64,000 bases of DNA from Eukaryota sp. TZLM1-RC (lineage: Eukaryota > Metamonada: BaSk clade): assembly GCA_040285825.1 (NCBI GenBank), contig JAUPSS010000005.1, positions 1,302,001 to 1,366,000 of the forward strand, in the 5' to 3' direction. The translations under genes and the position numbers were made by a program. A model generated the notes under the pieces. The model did no database searches. It was not told the origin of the DNA and was given only the letters and a program-made list of their open reading frames with translations. This document shows, one piece after another, positions 19,144 through 33,200 of the stretch (its first letter is position 1; the number at the start of each line of letters is the position of its first letter).

Positions 19144-19423
19144 ATGATGATGTATAAGACGATGACATTATTATAATCATTAGAAGATTCATGAACGTTG
19201 TGTTTACAAAGAATATTCAAGGACTGTGTATGTGTAGGTTGGAAAAACATGGACAAACGTTTCCTAGAAAAAGCGAAATAAGTGAGACTAAGCTTAACTA
19301 TAACCAAATTTATATGGGAAATCATTCTGAAAACAAAAACATAACTAAGAAACAAAAACATAAATTATTGAGTAGCATCAACAACAGAAAATGACCAGAA
19401 TCGCACAAAAATCACGCTAAATT
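19144..19423. other. Downstream flank of the giant locus; no gene seen
   Basis: This AT-rich sequence follows, on the minus strand, the TAG that ends the giant locus, so it presumably holds its 3' untranslated region. Overlapping opposed small frames (19140-19361 and 19191-19394) carry no motif. Confidence 0.5.
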
Positions 19424-21223
19424 CTAAACTTCTCCAACAAAATTGGGCAAATTTGGATAAATTGGCTCTCTCTCTGATTGTACTGAATTCTGCTTCTGTT
19501 TTTTCAAAGCTGGAAGTACCACAGGTGGTACGAATGTGACCGGTTTTTTTGGTAAAAGTGGTGATTGCTGCTTCAATGAAGAACCATTGACCAAACTCTT
19601 TGTATTTTGATCAATTAATTTCGACTTATCGGCAGATTTCAGTGGTTTTAATGAAATTCCACTGAATGATGAATGATTATTTTCATCTTCATCGTGTCGT
19701 GATAAGCTCGGTAATTGGGTCGCAGGTTTAGAATAAAGTGGCAACATTGTGTCACTCTGTTTCAAATTTGATGGTGATTTTGATTGGCCATTATTGAGAT
19801 TCTGGACACTATCCTTTGCCTTACGGGTAAAAAAGAAATACAATACTAAAACAAGTAACAAAACGACAACCCCAATCAAAATGTAGCTTCTGTAACCAAA
19901 ATTTGCTCTGTCCTGAACTTGATTATCAACAATATCCTTTGTATCATCATTATCAGGAAGTTTGTCAATAGAGAATTCGATACCCGCCTGTGCAAAGAAA
20001 TCAGCATCAACCAACAAAATATAGGTTCCAGTTGGTCCTTCAAAGACAATATCAACTAAAATTTGCTGCTTTGAAAAATCAATAATATTTGTGTAAACCT
20101 CCACGGAAGCATTTGATTTGATGAAAAATTCCAATTGGTTAGAATAATCTTCGTCAAAAATGATGAATTGTCTAAAATAATCCATTATAGCAACAACCAG
20201 TGTTCTATTCAGAGCTGTTGAATCTGCTTCCATCCAGGCAAGACTTAATGCAAAACCATTAGTAGCTACGTCGTTTCCCCATTGGTTAGCCATACAGTTA
20301 TGGAAATTATTGCTCAAAACATCAATGAACGATTCATTAAAATTGTGAACAAAATTCAAAAAGTTTATAAACATAGCACCCCCAGCTCTGTTGGCTTGGT
20401 TATCAATAAAACTGTTGTTATTGATTGTAACATTTAAGTTGTATAAATCATCTTGAATATACAGTGATCCACCATCATGGGTTGCAAAAGAGTTGATGAA
20501 AAAATTGTCCTCACAAATGAAATTCAATGGACTAAATACAGATATACATCCACCAAAGGAGCCAATGTTACTTTCAAAAATATTATAATTATATAATAAA
20601 CTATTGGTCGATTGTTCTAGAATTATTGGGCTGAGAGGTGATTCATTGTGTTTGAAAGTACATTGCTCCAATTCGAAAGTTGAGCCATTAATGCAATGAA
20701 TTAGAACTCCATAATTATCAGTAACAGTACATTCCTTGATTAGAAGGGTACAACCAGAGCAGAGCAACAATGGTACTGTATTATTGAAGTCTGTATAAAA
20801 ATTTGTCAAAGAACTGTTTTGTAAAAGAATTTTGCTTTGATGAAATTCCAAAGCAGAATAGTCGTCTGACAACGTAACGTTATCAAAAGTACAAGAATAA
20901 AATTCCAAATTACTTTCTACGGAATGAAATAGTGGTACATTTGAATTAGCAAAAACCAACTCATTCAGGATGTAATCTGACTGAAAAGATCTGACCACTC
21001 CCTTTTTAAGTAACAAATTTTCATTAAACACAAGGCCAGCTAGGTCAATTTGAGAACTCTTGGATTCAATAAAATAAAATCCATGGTAATGATGATTTGT
21101 ATTGTTCGAGAAATTACTTAGTGATACTACAGAATCATTGAAATTGTAAATGCTATCATCGAAATAACAGTTATCAATGATGAAAGTGTCCATTTGAACA
21201 ACTGAACTGTGAGCAGTCAACAA
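19424..21223 (-). CDS. C-terminal segment of the giant protein: Pmp-like beta-helix, membrane anchor, cytoplasmic tail
   Basis: A 599-codon frame continues in the same frame as the 24-kb segment after a single TAA (21227-21229). It has no ATG at its beginning. Short beta-helix rungs lead into Pmp-type motifs (NNSFIDNQANRAGGAMFI, THDGGSLYI, IGSFGGCISV), as found in polymorphic membrane proteins. A non-repetitive ectodomain follows, then one membrane span (YILIGVVVLLLVLVLYFFF, about residues 450-468) with a positive stop-transfer RKAK, and a Ser/Pro/Lys-rich tail of about 125 residues ending NLPNFVGEV. This is a type I surface-protein topology. It could be translated by readthrough of the TAA, be a separate dead fragment, or belong to one intact gene if the TAA is a sequence error. 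Confidence 0.75.
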   Translation of the reverse strand: MLTAHSSVVQMDTFIIDNCYFDDSIYNFNDSVVSLSNFSNNTNHHYHGFYFIESKSSQIDLAGLVFNENLLLKKGVVRSFQSDYILNELVFANSNVPLFHSVESNLEFYSCTFDNVTLSDDYSALEFHQSKILLQNSSLTNFYTDFNNTVPLLLCSGCTLLIKECTVTDNYGVLIHCINGSTFELEQCTFKHNESPLSPIILEQSTNSLLYNYNIFESNIGSFGGCISVFSPLNFICEDNFFINSFATHDGGSLYIQDDLYNLNVTINNNSFIDNQANRAGGAMFINFLNFVHNFNESFIDVLSNNFHNCMANQWGNDVATNGFALSLAWMEADSTALNRTLVVAIMDYFRQFIIFDEDYSNQLEFFIKSNASVEVYTNIIDFSKQQILVDIVFEGPTGTYILLVDADFFAQAGIEFSIDKLPDNDDTKDIVDNQVQDRANFGYRSYILIGVVVLLLVLVLYFFFTRKAKDSVQNLNNGQSKSPSNLKQSDTMLPLYSKPATQLPSLSRHDEDENNHSSFSGISLKPLKSADKSKLIDQNTKSLVNGSSLKQQSPLLPKKPVTFVPPVVLPALKKQKQNSVQSEREPIYPNLPNFVGEV

Positions 21224-21226
21224 TGA

Positions 21227-24200
21227 TTATGACTGAAAATTTGATTGAAATTTGATTGGCTTTGACTGAAAATTACTTGCCCTTTGAATATTAATTGATG
21301 CTTGACTTAAAAGATTCTGGAAAAAGACATTTCTTGCTTTGAGGTTAGAATTGGTGAATTCAAAGTGACTATCGGTAGCAGTAGAATCACGAACAAGAAC
21401 AGTATCTAAATCAATGGTAGAATCAGTAGCAGCAATAGATTGAGAATGACAAGCAACAACAGCTACATGATCAAAATCAACATTAGATTTAACAAGGGTA
21501 ATAAGAGGTTCATCATTAGCACATCCACTGATAACTTTACCATCAGAATCAACTGGACCTAAAGTATTGACGTTGGTGAAATCCAAAGTTGAGTCATCAG
21601 CATTGATAAACGAACCTGGATAAGAAGTAAGATCGATAATATCCAAATTATTTAAAGAAATTTCAGATTTAGAAATGGAATCAATCAATCTAAAAACAGA
21701 TGAATCAAGTATTTGAGAATCAATCAAAGAAAATTTACTAGAGGAAATCTTCATAAGGGCCTCAGATGGAGTATCAATATTTAAAATTTGTAGACGCAAA
21801 CCGTCAAAAACAGAACCACTCTTTACGTCAAAAACTTTACCTTCAAGATCGTTAAATTCAACATCAGTTGCAGTGAAATTAGAATTGGTTAATTGAACAT
21901 GTCCAGAAGCTTCTGAATCTAGTACATCAACATTAGTAAAGGTAACATCTGCATTGTTAATACCAACAAGAGTTTGGGCCAAATGACCAATAAGTGAGGA
22001 ATCAGCCAAAGTAACTTCTGAATTATCAACAGTAAATAAAGGGTCAGTAAATGAACAAGTTACAGTAGTTGAAGTAGTAGATTCCTTGACAATATTGATA
22101 TTATCTAAGGTTAATTCAGAATCACTTGAAGCATCAAATAAAGAACCACTATAAGTATTAGGATGAGATACCTTCAAATCATGAATTTTAATAGTAGAAT
22201 CGATTGATTTAAAAGCTGGTCTTACACAAGAACTAATAATTTCAGTTTGTTTTAAATCAATAGTGGAAGAATCAGTAATCATCATCGGATCATTATTAGT
22301 AGTGGTATCAATAACTTTAACATTTAAACCTTGAACTTTAGAATCACTGTTTACGTCAAAAACTTTACCTTCAAGATTGTTAAATTCAACATCAGTTGCA
22401 GTGAAATTAGAATTGGTTAATTCAACATGTCCAGAAGCTTCTGAATCTAGTACATCAACATTAGTAAAGGTAACATCTGCATTGTTAATACCAACAAGAG
22501 TTTGGGACAAATGACCAATAAGTGAGGAATCAGCCAAAGTAACTTCTGAATTATCAACAATAAATAGAGGATCAGTAAATGAACAAATTACAGTAGTTGA
22601 AGCAGTAGATTCCTTGACAATATTGATATTATCCAAGGTTAATTCAGAATTACTTGAAGCATCAAATAAGGAACCACTATAAGTATTGGGATGAGATACC
22701 TTCAAATCATCAATTTTAATAAAGGAATCAATAGATTCAAAAGCTGGCCTTACACAAGAATTAATAATTTCAGTTTGTTTAAAATCAATAGTGGAAGAAT
22801 CAGTAACCATCATTGGATCATTATTAGTAGTGGTATCAATAACTTTAACATTTAAACCTTGAACTTTAGAATCACTGTTTACATCAAAAACTTTACCTTC
22901 AAGATTGTTAAATTCGACATCAAATGCAGTGAAATTAGAATTGGTTAATTCAACATGTCCAGAAGCTTGTGAATCTAATACATCAACATGAGTAAAGGTC
23001 ACATCTGCATTGTTAATACCAACAAGAGTTTGGGACCAATGACCAATAAGTGAGGAATCAGCCAAAGTAACTTCTGAATTATCAACAGTAAATAAAGGAT
23101 CAGTAAATAAACAAGTGACAGTAGTTGAAGTAGTAGATTCCTTGACAATTTTGATATTATCTAAGGTTAATTCAGAATTACTTGAAGCATCAAATATAGA
23201 ACCACTATAAGTATTAGGATGAGATACCTTCAAATCAGCAATTATAACAGTAGAATCAATAGATTTAAAAGCTGGTCTTACACAAGAATTAATAATTTCA
23301 GCTTGTTTTAAATCAATAGTAGAAGAATCAGTAACCATCATTGAATCATTATTAGTATTGGTATCAATGACTTTAACATTTACACCTTCAACTTTAGAAT
23401 CACTCTTTACATCAAAAACTTTACCTTCAAGATGGTTAAATTCAACATCAGTTGCAGTGAAGTTAGAATTGGTTAATGCAAAGTGACCATCAGTAGCATT
23501 TGAATCACGAACAAGAACAGCTTCTAAATCAATAGTAGAATCAGTAGCAACAATAGACTGAGATTGACAACCAACAACAACTACATCATCAAAATCAACA
23601 TTAGATTTAACAAGAGTAATAAGGGGTTCATCATTAGCACATCCACTAATAACATTACCATCAGAATCAACTGGACCTAAAGTTTTGACATTGGTGAAAT
23701 TGAAGGTTGAATCATCAGCATTGATAAATGAACCAGTATTAGATTCATGGTGAACAATATCAAAGTCAGTAATGGTAATTGTGGAAGTTTTGGAATCAAT
23801 AATGTTACTGAATTTAGTATCAGAAAGGTCAACAGTGGTCAAGGTAAGATCAGAATTATTGATCACAATTAAGTCATCAGAATTTGAATTTGAATCAGAA
23901 ATACCAACATTGGTTCCAGTAACTTTAGCATTATCTTGAATATTGAAAACATTACCTTCAAGACCTTGGAAATTGACATCATTCATTGTCAATGTAGTTT
24001 TGGTTAATTCAAAATGACCATCAGTAGCAGTTGAATCACGAACAAGAACAGTTTCTAAATCAATAGTAGAATCAATAGCAACAATAGATTGAGATTGACA
24101 GCCAACAAGAACTACATCATCAAAATAAACATTTGATTTAACAAGGGTAATAAGGGGTTCATCATTTGCACATCCACCAATTATTTCCATCTTGTTAAAT

Positions 24201-27200
24201 GTAACAGTGGATTCTGCTAAGAAGACGAAGCGTGAAGTTCCAAAATAAATCAGTTGCACAAATGAAAATTCCAAATTGGAATTTTTTACAATAACTTCAC
24301 ATGAAATGTGTATTTCAGTCATTTTTGATTCACCTTCACCTTGAAACACTACATCCAAAAATTCAAAATCTATATCGAAATTAGTTTCATTATAAACACC
24401 TTCTTTCAGAATAATTGTCCCGTTATTACCCATTTTTTCAATGATTTTACTAACTGACAAACAAGGGTATGTAGAGGGACCACAGCACTCGTCGTTAATT
24501 CCAATGGGGGACAAGTAAAAAATTGGAGGACACATTTTCATGTTGTTTACAGTTGCAGAATCCAAAGTCAAATTACCACACGCTGAAATTACAAAACACC
24601 CCTTGAAATCAACAATTCCATCAATTACCACATTGCTGTTGATTTCTATCATACCACTGCCAACAATTTTAGAACTTTCTGAAAACACTACTTCGGAATC
24701 AAACGAAACTTTACCATCATTTGAAACATTTAATCTAGAATTGACCAACGTTTGGCATTTCGTAAACAAAAGATGAGAATCGACAAGAACCTCACCTCCG
24801 TTCAATTCACCAAAGTTGAATTCGAAAGTTCCAGATTTAACATGTAATAATTTTTGGTTTTTGTAAATAGCAGAACATCCATCAAGTTTCGCCAAAGACT
24901 GTGTTGCAATAGTAAAGTTGGGACTAGAAATCACACAGTTATCGGTACCTAGAACAGTTCCAGATTCAAAGACTCCAGACAAAATATTGAGGTTAGTATT
25001 ACAAATCTTTTCTCCATCAGTTTTTATTGTAAACTTTTGGGGGGAGAAGACTTCAGAACCAACAAACTCACCTGATTCAAAAACAAAATCTGTCACAGAC
25101 CATGCAAAAGCAGAGTTGATAACACCACCTTGAAACTGATAGTTGGTAATAATTGGATCAGAAACTAAAGATGAAACATAAAGTAAGCCACCAGTCTGTT
25201 TAAACTTATTTAAGGTAAACTCATTAGAAACATCCAAAATTTCAATTAGACCATCAGTCAAAGTGAAAAGACCGGGAGAGCTTTTGCTAGTGGTATCTTC
25301 ATCAAATGTCAGAATAGAGTTTTCATAATTAAAATCATAGTCAATGTCTCCCCAATAAACAGAACAGTTACTGAAAGTGATGAGACTATCATTTAGTACC
25401 AGATTTGGTGAGTGCAACCTAACATTAGAATTAAAAAAAGTAAATCCAGAGTTGATAGTAAGAATGGTCTCTGAGCCAATTTCAAACTGATCTGAAACAA
25501 TACCAAAGCCATTTACATTAAAGTGACCCTGTTTGAGCTTGAAACGACCAGATTGTTGGGTAATATTCCAATCAAAATTGACTACTCCAGATGTTTCAAT
25601 TACTAAATCATTTTTATTAATTAAACAAGGCAACGATGCATTTTGGTTGTCGTGTATAACCCAATTTCCTGCTTGAAGATTCAAGTCACCTTTATTGACA
25701 AATTTAGCACCAACATCACCATATAAGTCATACTTAATTAACCCAAAACCATAATTGACAAATGAAGTGCCTTCCCCAAGTACATGATAAATCTTATCTT
25801 CTTTTGGTTGATTTATTTCAGGATCTAATTTCAAGAAGAAGGTAGCTTGAGGTTCAATAAAAATAAACGATCTACCATGGATAACACCTCTGTACCAAGT
25901 GAATGAACAGGTGATGGACAACAGTTCACCAAGATGGAATTTGTAATCCCCCTTCAAAGTGAAATCACATATTTCAGTATCTTCTTCAAAAATTAACTCA
26001 GTCCCTTCCAGAATGATGCCAGTTGGTCTACACATGGTTGCATTTTCTCTTATAATAATTGTTCCAGCAGGCCCAATGACTGCAGAATCAAAGCAAACAA
26101 ACCCATCAAAAGACATTAAAGATCCAGGAGTCATTTTTATAATTGATTTTTCAGCATAAAACCAACTTTCTTCATCAAAAATATAGGGATAAGGATCACC
26201 TACTTCAAGAGTAGATCCAGGGGAGGAAAGTAAACGTGATGGATGGGAATCAAAACCTCCAGAAAGAACTTTCATTACAAAAGTTTCTGGGATTGTGATG
26301 TTTCCCTTATTCTGCAACTCCCATTCAAACTTGAATTCAATATTTTCCCAATCAGAGGTTAAATCCATCCCATGATTCACAAAGACTACTGGTAAACTAT
26401 CTGGAGTTAAATGTTGAGAAGGAATAGTGATTGGATTAGGGGAGGTCATTGGTTCATATTCATCCCAGTCATATAGTACAAAATTACCAGTATCATGAAT
26501 TTCAAGAACATCATTAAACACAATGGTAGTATTGAGACCACCTCTGATATCACTTTCTTGACGCCAAATCACTGGGCCATTGAAAATAACAGTGGATAAA
26601 TCCTTGAATTCCTTTTCAAAGATATCGATAAAAATAGAACCTTGTTCAGCATAAGTAATCGACTCATCTTGGAAACCTCCACCAGCTCTGAACTGAAACT
26701 GATTCTTGACTGTTACTGTATCAGTTCCTCCTCTGAATCCACCATTAATCAGCAACTCATCAATTATTATATGATGACCAGTAACCAGGGAAACTATAGA
26801 ATTAAAACCAAGTTCTAAGCTAGTGAAAGAAATGTCTGGATTAATGAAATCTTCAAAGAAAACTTGAGTACCCCTAACAACAACTGAAACTTCTTCAGAA
26901 ATAAAAGCATCGTCAGTGATATAGAATCGACCATTGTCCTTGATAGTACATTGTTTCAAAGAAAATCTTGTTTTTAAATAAAATATACCAGTGGGATTTC
27001 GTAGCCCAAAGAAGAAATTATTACCCTCAATGTAAGAATTGTCACCACTTTCAAAGGTAAATGGACGATCATCAACACCAACAGTTGTGCCAAACATTGC
27101 ATATACTGGACCAAAAGAACAACCACCGCCTGCAAAGTAAAACTCTCCTAAAATGAGGTTCAAAACACCATAATGTACAAAGACAAATCCACAGTCAAAT

Positions 27201-30200
27201 TGAGTAACAGTAACATCAATACTTCCATAATTAATGAAATAGGAATCCATTATTGAGTCGTTTGTGAAAGAAGCTCTTTCCCATTTGATTAAGTCAGTGA
27301 ACAGCACATGTCCTTCCTTTGCATTTATAATATTTGAACCATAACCAAGTAACTCTTGATAACCACTAAATAAAAAGTAGCCCTTATTAGTAAGTGTAGC
27401 ATTTTCTTCCATTACTCTTGTAGTGTCTGGAACAGTTGCTTCGCCATTAGTCAAGCAGAAAACATTAGAATCTTTACCAAAACCACCAGACCCTTGCCAT
27501 AAAAATTGATTTAGTACTTCTACTTGATCAGATCCATGGAGGAAACCGTGATCAATCAAAAGATCGTCAATGGTGACTACGCTTTCAGTGTTGAAGGTAA
27601 CATTACCATACTCACAGTGAACAGTATTTAAGGGAACCATTTGAGTTACCTTATTAAAAATAGCATTACCAACAACAACAGTCAAATCAAATTGATTGAC
27701 TAAAACAGCAGAATCATGGAAAACTAAAGTCCCTTCACCAACAGATACCAATTGATCAGTTTCAAAAGTACCTTGAATATAAACCGTTGTCCATTCAAAA
27801 AGATTAATTGCACCAGTTGAAAGAATATTTGAATCAGGACCCAATAATGAATCTTCAGAAGCTGAGGTGAAAGAAAAAGTTGTTCCATAATTGATTATTA
27901 AAGAACCATCACCTCGTATAAATGAAAATGCTTCAAATAAGCCCATATTCAAAGTAAACTTCCCTTCTACAAAAACTCCCCAATAGGAAACAACTCTCAT
28001 TGAAAAAGGGTCAATTGAAGCAGTTCCAAAAATTTCAATAAAAGCATCACATACCTTATCAGTATTAGTAAACCGATCAATACAATCAAACTGGCCATTA
28101 GAAACGAACTTGAGTGAACCCTCTTCAGAAACAACTAATTTTGAACCATTGTACCCAAATAAATTACCATTGGAATTCCATTCTAGTTCTTCATGAGCAA
28201 TAACAACTGCTCCTAAGTGAATTGCTTTGGGATTTTGTCCTGCAATAGTAAGAGAGGTAAACAAATCTACTGTGATATCCCCAGCAAAAGATCCTCCATT
28301 CCATTCAAAAGAAGCAGAATCTCCAATAATTTGAACATCATCATTGACTCCAAAAATTTCAGCATTTTCATCTAAAAGTCCAAAACCATCAAAAGTAATT
28401 ATACCTTGACCAGTATTGAAAAGCATTAAGGAATTACCGCGAAGATCGAAACCACGTACACTTCCTAAATCGTTGTCAAGGGAAATGAATTGCAAAACAG
28501 CATGATTAACGAGACGAATTTCAGCAATATCCAAAAGAATTGGACCAGTAAAAGTAATAGTTCCTATAGAAAAGTGCAATAAAGAAGTGCTGAAAGTACC
28601 TTGTACAATGACTTCAATAAAGGGTGTTGAAGGTTCAAATCTAGCAGCCTGAGAGAAACCTTCAATAACTTCGAAATAATGGGAATCTTTGTGAAAGTAA
28701 TGAGTCGAATTTATAGAAGAATGGCCGAATAAAAGTTCAGAGTTGCCATAACTGTAGAAAGAAGAATAGACATTCAATGGTCGTCTTGGATTAATAGTAC
28801 CCTCTTTGAGATGAAATTCCCCACTTGAAATCTCTACTGGTGCATCGAATATTCTGTAAACATTAGAAATAGCTTCTGTTAAAGGTCCCATAAATCTAAT
28901 GATATTGTTTTGACTACGTTCACGGAAATATGCATTAATCATTTCAGTATAACCCTCAATAACAATTGAGGTAGAATGGTATAGATTAACTGCATTAGTA
29001 GTATCAATAAATAATTTAGAACCAGGAAGGAAGACTAATTTAGAAGTATCCCTCAATTGTTTAGCAGAAGGGTTGGATAACCATTGGGTAGACCTACAGG
29101 TGCCAATAGTGCCCTTATTCTTAATGTAAATAGTACCAGAACCTTCAATTATACCACAATTCCATACAAATTCATTAGTAGTAATATCATCAGAGCCGCT
29201 TTTAGTACCACCATCTACAATAAGTGACTGAAAATTAAGGTGATGAGAGGTACTAAATTCAGCTTCTCCATTATATAATTCAATATCAGTAAATTCAAGG
29301 GCTTCAGAAGACTTTCTGAATCGAATAAACTCATCAGAGGACATAACAAGGGACCTTGTAGAAATTTGTTCATCGGTACCATCAATGATAAACCAACTAT
29401 GGGTATTAATATTTAATCTATCAAAGGTCCAATTGCCAGAAGCTGAACGGGAACCATCTACTAAAACGTGAGCTCTTTCAGTTAAATGAATTTCAGTAAG
29501 GTTAATAAACGCATTCTTTCCAAAAACCCAATTCCCCGTAGGTTGAATGAAAATAGGAGACATATCCCAAGTACCATCAAATAACACCTTGTTTTCTGGC
29601 GACCATTTCCTTGTGTGAGTATTAAAATTCCAACTATCCATATGAATATTACCGTCCCCAACCCCAATCACTCCATCTTTAAAAGTATGGCTGTAATGTC
29701 GCAAATGCAGACCAGAACCGTCTTCCATTAAGTATTTGGAAGAACCATAAGAAGTACTTGGTCCATTAAAAGTAATTTCAGTATTTTCTTCAGAGGTAAA
29801 TAAATTGTAGTTGTGGATAATAAAATCCAAAGTAACACTGATATCTGGGATTGGGAAATTTAAATGATTATTATTAATAAGAGTGGGTAAATTAGATCTG
29901 GAATTGGAGATAAAATCTACTGATGACGTGAATTCCATATGAGCATCATCTAAAACTGTCCAAGTACTGGGGCCAGTAAGATAGAAATCACCAGGGCCTC
30001 CAACATTAGTTGTATCATGAATATTTACATATTTGCCCTTACTAAAACCTCGATCTCCTGCATCCACAGAGTGAAGGTCAATCAAGAAATCAACATCAAC
30101 TTCAATAGAACCACCCAGCCACTGCGTGTAGTCAAAACTAACAGAATCATAACCAGCTAACAGCGAATTATTATAAGAATTGTCATTATAAATAGGTTGG

Positions 30201-33200
30201 AAATTAATACTGCTAAAACACGTAACTCTTGCTGGATCCACAGGATTCCGCATAACGAAATGATCAAAATGAACATCATGACCTGTATTAAGGCAAATAA
30301 ATCCCGAATTGATGGTAACATTGGGGTGTGACCAAGAATATTTGAAATTGTTGAACATCAAGGCACCATCATTAATAACAATGCTGGGTAAGTGAACTTG
30401 ATGGTCATGATTGGAAAGTTCTACTGAACCACCATTAATTGCCAACTTTTCAATATTCAGATTATACCTAGAATTGACAATATTGAGTCTTCCACATTGA
30501 TTTAATTCAAATAGTTCTACATTGTAGTCAGTATCAGCACCATCAACATTTTCGTGTAGCAAATGAACATCACAATTAGAAAGTACGAATTTTTTAATAG
30601 GATGACGTGCTGTAGAGAAGAGCTCAAATCGACCATAATTTTGCACATGTTCTGTAAAAAGATTAAATTGACCATTATACTTCACCCAAGCTGAATTAGT
30701 TCTGAAATCAAATGTACAAGTATCACAATTGACAATGGAAGTGGCAGTAAATAAGTGATGAGTTCTAGAGTTAATGGCTTGATTACTACCAAAAGCTAAT
30801 TTAGTATTTGGTTGTAAATCAAAAGTTGCTCTAATCACACCACCACCATCACCAAACAATAATTCAAAGTCATTTAAATAATGGATGGTATTTACGGCAA
30901 TATCAATAAACCAATCAATTCTTCTTCTATTTTGAGCTGTGGAGAAAGTGATTGTGTCCATAACATAAATGACTGGATAATTACTACTAGTAGTACTACT
31001 AAACCAAAAGTCACCAGTGATATTAGTTTCGTCTTCTAAATAAAGTTTACCATTAGAATTTCCGCGAATTTGACCATTATTCACCATAATCTCACACAAA
31101 ACTTTAGCATGTAATTCAGCAAAAATATCCTTTCTACCACTAGTTGTAAGTCTTAAAGGTTGAAGTGACTTAGTAACACCACCACAGAAACAACCTTGTT
31201 TGAAAAAGATCTCGTTATTTACATTAGCTATATCATTACCATCTCTCTTGGCGTTTGATCCGTCCAAGACTAAGTGGTCAATAGTGACTACCTTTCCAGA
31301 TGCAAGTCTTAAAGTACCATCAAGAATTTTAACTATCGGCAATTCGGGAGAGAATGAAACAAAAGACCTTAGTTCAACTAATGAGCCAGATCTAATTTCA
31401 AAATTGGGTAAAATAAAGGTAGCACTGAGACTTTGGAATAAAAAGTTCCCCCCATGGGGTTGGAATTCTTTGGTTTCAAATGTTGGCAGAGTAATAACGT
31501 TACAATAACCACCAGTACCTTGCACAAAATCAACATCAATGTAGGAAATACCATTTTTGAAAACTGTTGCTGAACCCCGTCGAGTAATTAATCGAGGACT
31601 TTCAATAAAAACATAGTTATCAACAGTTAAAGAAGTTTCACTGAGGATTTCAGTACTTACATGGAGCTCTTTAATTGTGAATAACTTGACAGAACCAGAA
31701 TATGCATGGATAAAAGGTAGAAAAGTATTACCAGAAATAGAATTAAACTCAGTTTGACCATTAAAAACAAATAGACCTTTTCTGATAATAACATCGTTAA
31801 GAATTTGACTAAACTTAACCCTAGCTGAACTAGTGGAAACATTGAAATAATCATCAATAATGAGCTTTTGTTTCAAATCAATAAAGTTGACTGCTCCACG
31901 AAGATCAAATGACTTAGGAGTAAAAACATTGTTTTCAACAGTTGTGAGATCAAATCTGTGTGAACTTCCAATATAAATGCCAGACTGAAACACCAACCAA
32001 TCTTGCAAGTTTTCCATGGTTAACTTACCATTAGTGTTACTGACTCTATTGACAAAGGTGACATTTTGTGCCACGTTTTCAATGGTAGTATGTCCTGAAC
32101 TCCCTGAAATAGTCATAGTTGAAATGTTGAAATAATTATTCAAAGTATCAATATTCACCACACCATTGGTTTGAGTGAATTCATCAATATCAACTACTTG
32201 GTTTACATTATCAATATTGAGAGTTCCTCCTGAAGAATGAATCTTTAAAAGGTCGAAAATTTGGCTCCTTTCTTTAGCTTGATGCATGTTCATTGTACCT
32301 CCACTTATCGTAATTGAATCAAGCTCATAATCAGCATGTTTCGTGAAAGTAAATCTTCCGGTAGAATGCTGGAAATCTAAAGTCAGGTTGTAATAACCAT
32401 TGAAATTGATAGTACCACCAGAACTAGTTCTTAAACGTCCTTCTAAACCATTCCAAACAGAAGATTGTTTAACCGTACCAGTGCTACTACCAATATCAAA
32501 TAGAGCACTGGGATAAATAGTAAAAAGACCATCAAGATTTGAATCACTGTTACGCTGATTAAATCGTCCATTTAAAGTAAATGTTCCAGTGCCAGTTTGA
32601 TTAAATGGAAGATTATTAGTTAAGGTAGAAGTTCCGTCTAATTTAACAAAATCACCAGTGTTGAGAATAGTAGGTCTAAAAGAAACATCAGGATACTCGA
32701 CACTTATATCAATATCAACAGCAGAAAAATCAAAGTTGGCTAAGTTGTCGCAAATAGAAGCACCACACATTTTACCATAAAAGAAAATTCCACTATTGAC
32801 TATGCTAGAGCTTCTATAAATGAAGAACGGGAAATAATGAACTAGAGTAAGCTCACCGGAGTTTTCTAATACAGAGCCATAAGCTAAATGTTTTGGTCTT
32901 TGAGTTTCTATTAAAGACTCACAATCCGAATTCAAAACAAAAGTGATAGTTGAAGTGAATGACCGAGGACTTCCAATTCTACCAGATTTCCAATTCCAAT
33001 TAGAATCCACTTGCACTGTATCAAGACCTTCAAGAATTCCGCTAATTAAATCAAGAGCACCAATATTGACATTCTGTCCAGAGTTAAATAAAACTACAGA
33101 ATCTTCAATTAAAAGAGAATGAAAATGAATAAAAGTAGATTGTTTGAAATTATTCAAAGTAATAGATCCTCCACCTTGAACAGTTACAGAGTCCAACTCT

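Noticed and set aside
24540-24776. Plus-strand frames inside the giant locus (also 24918-25133, 31200-31508, 35100-35525, 41622-41912, 53437-53739 and others)
   Set aside because: They are antisense shadows of a compositionally biased coding strand; the paralogous copies preserve the minus-strand protein.
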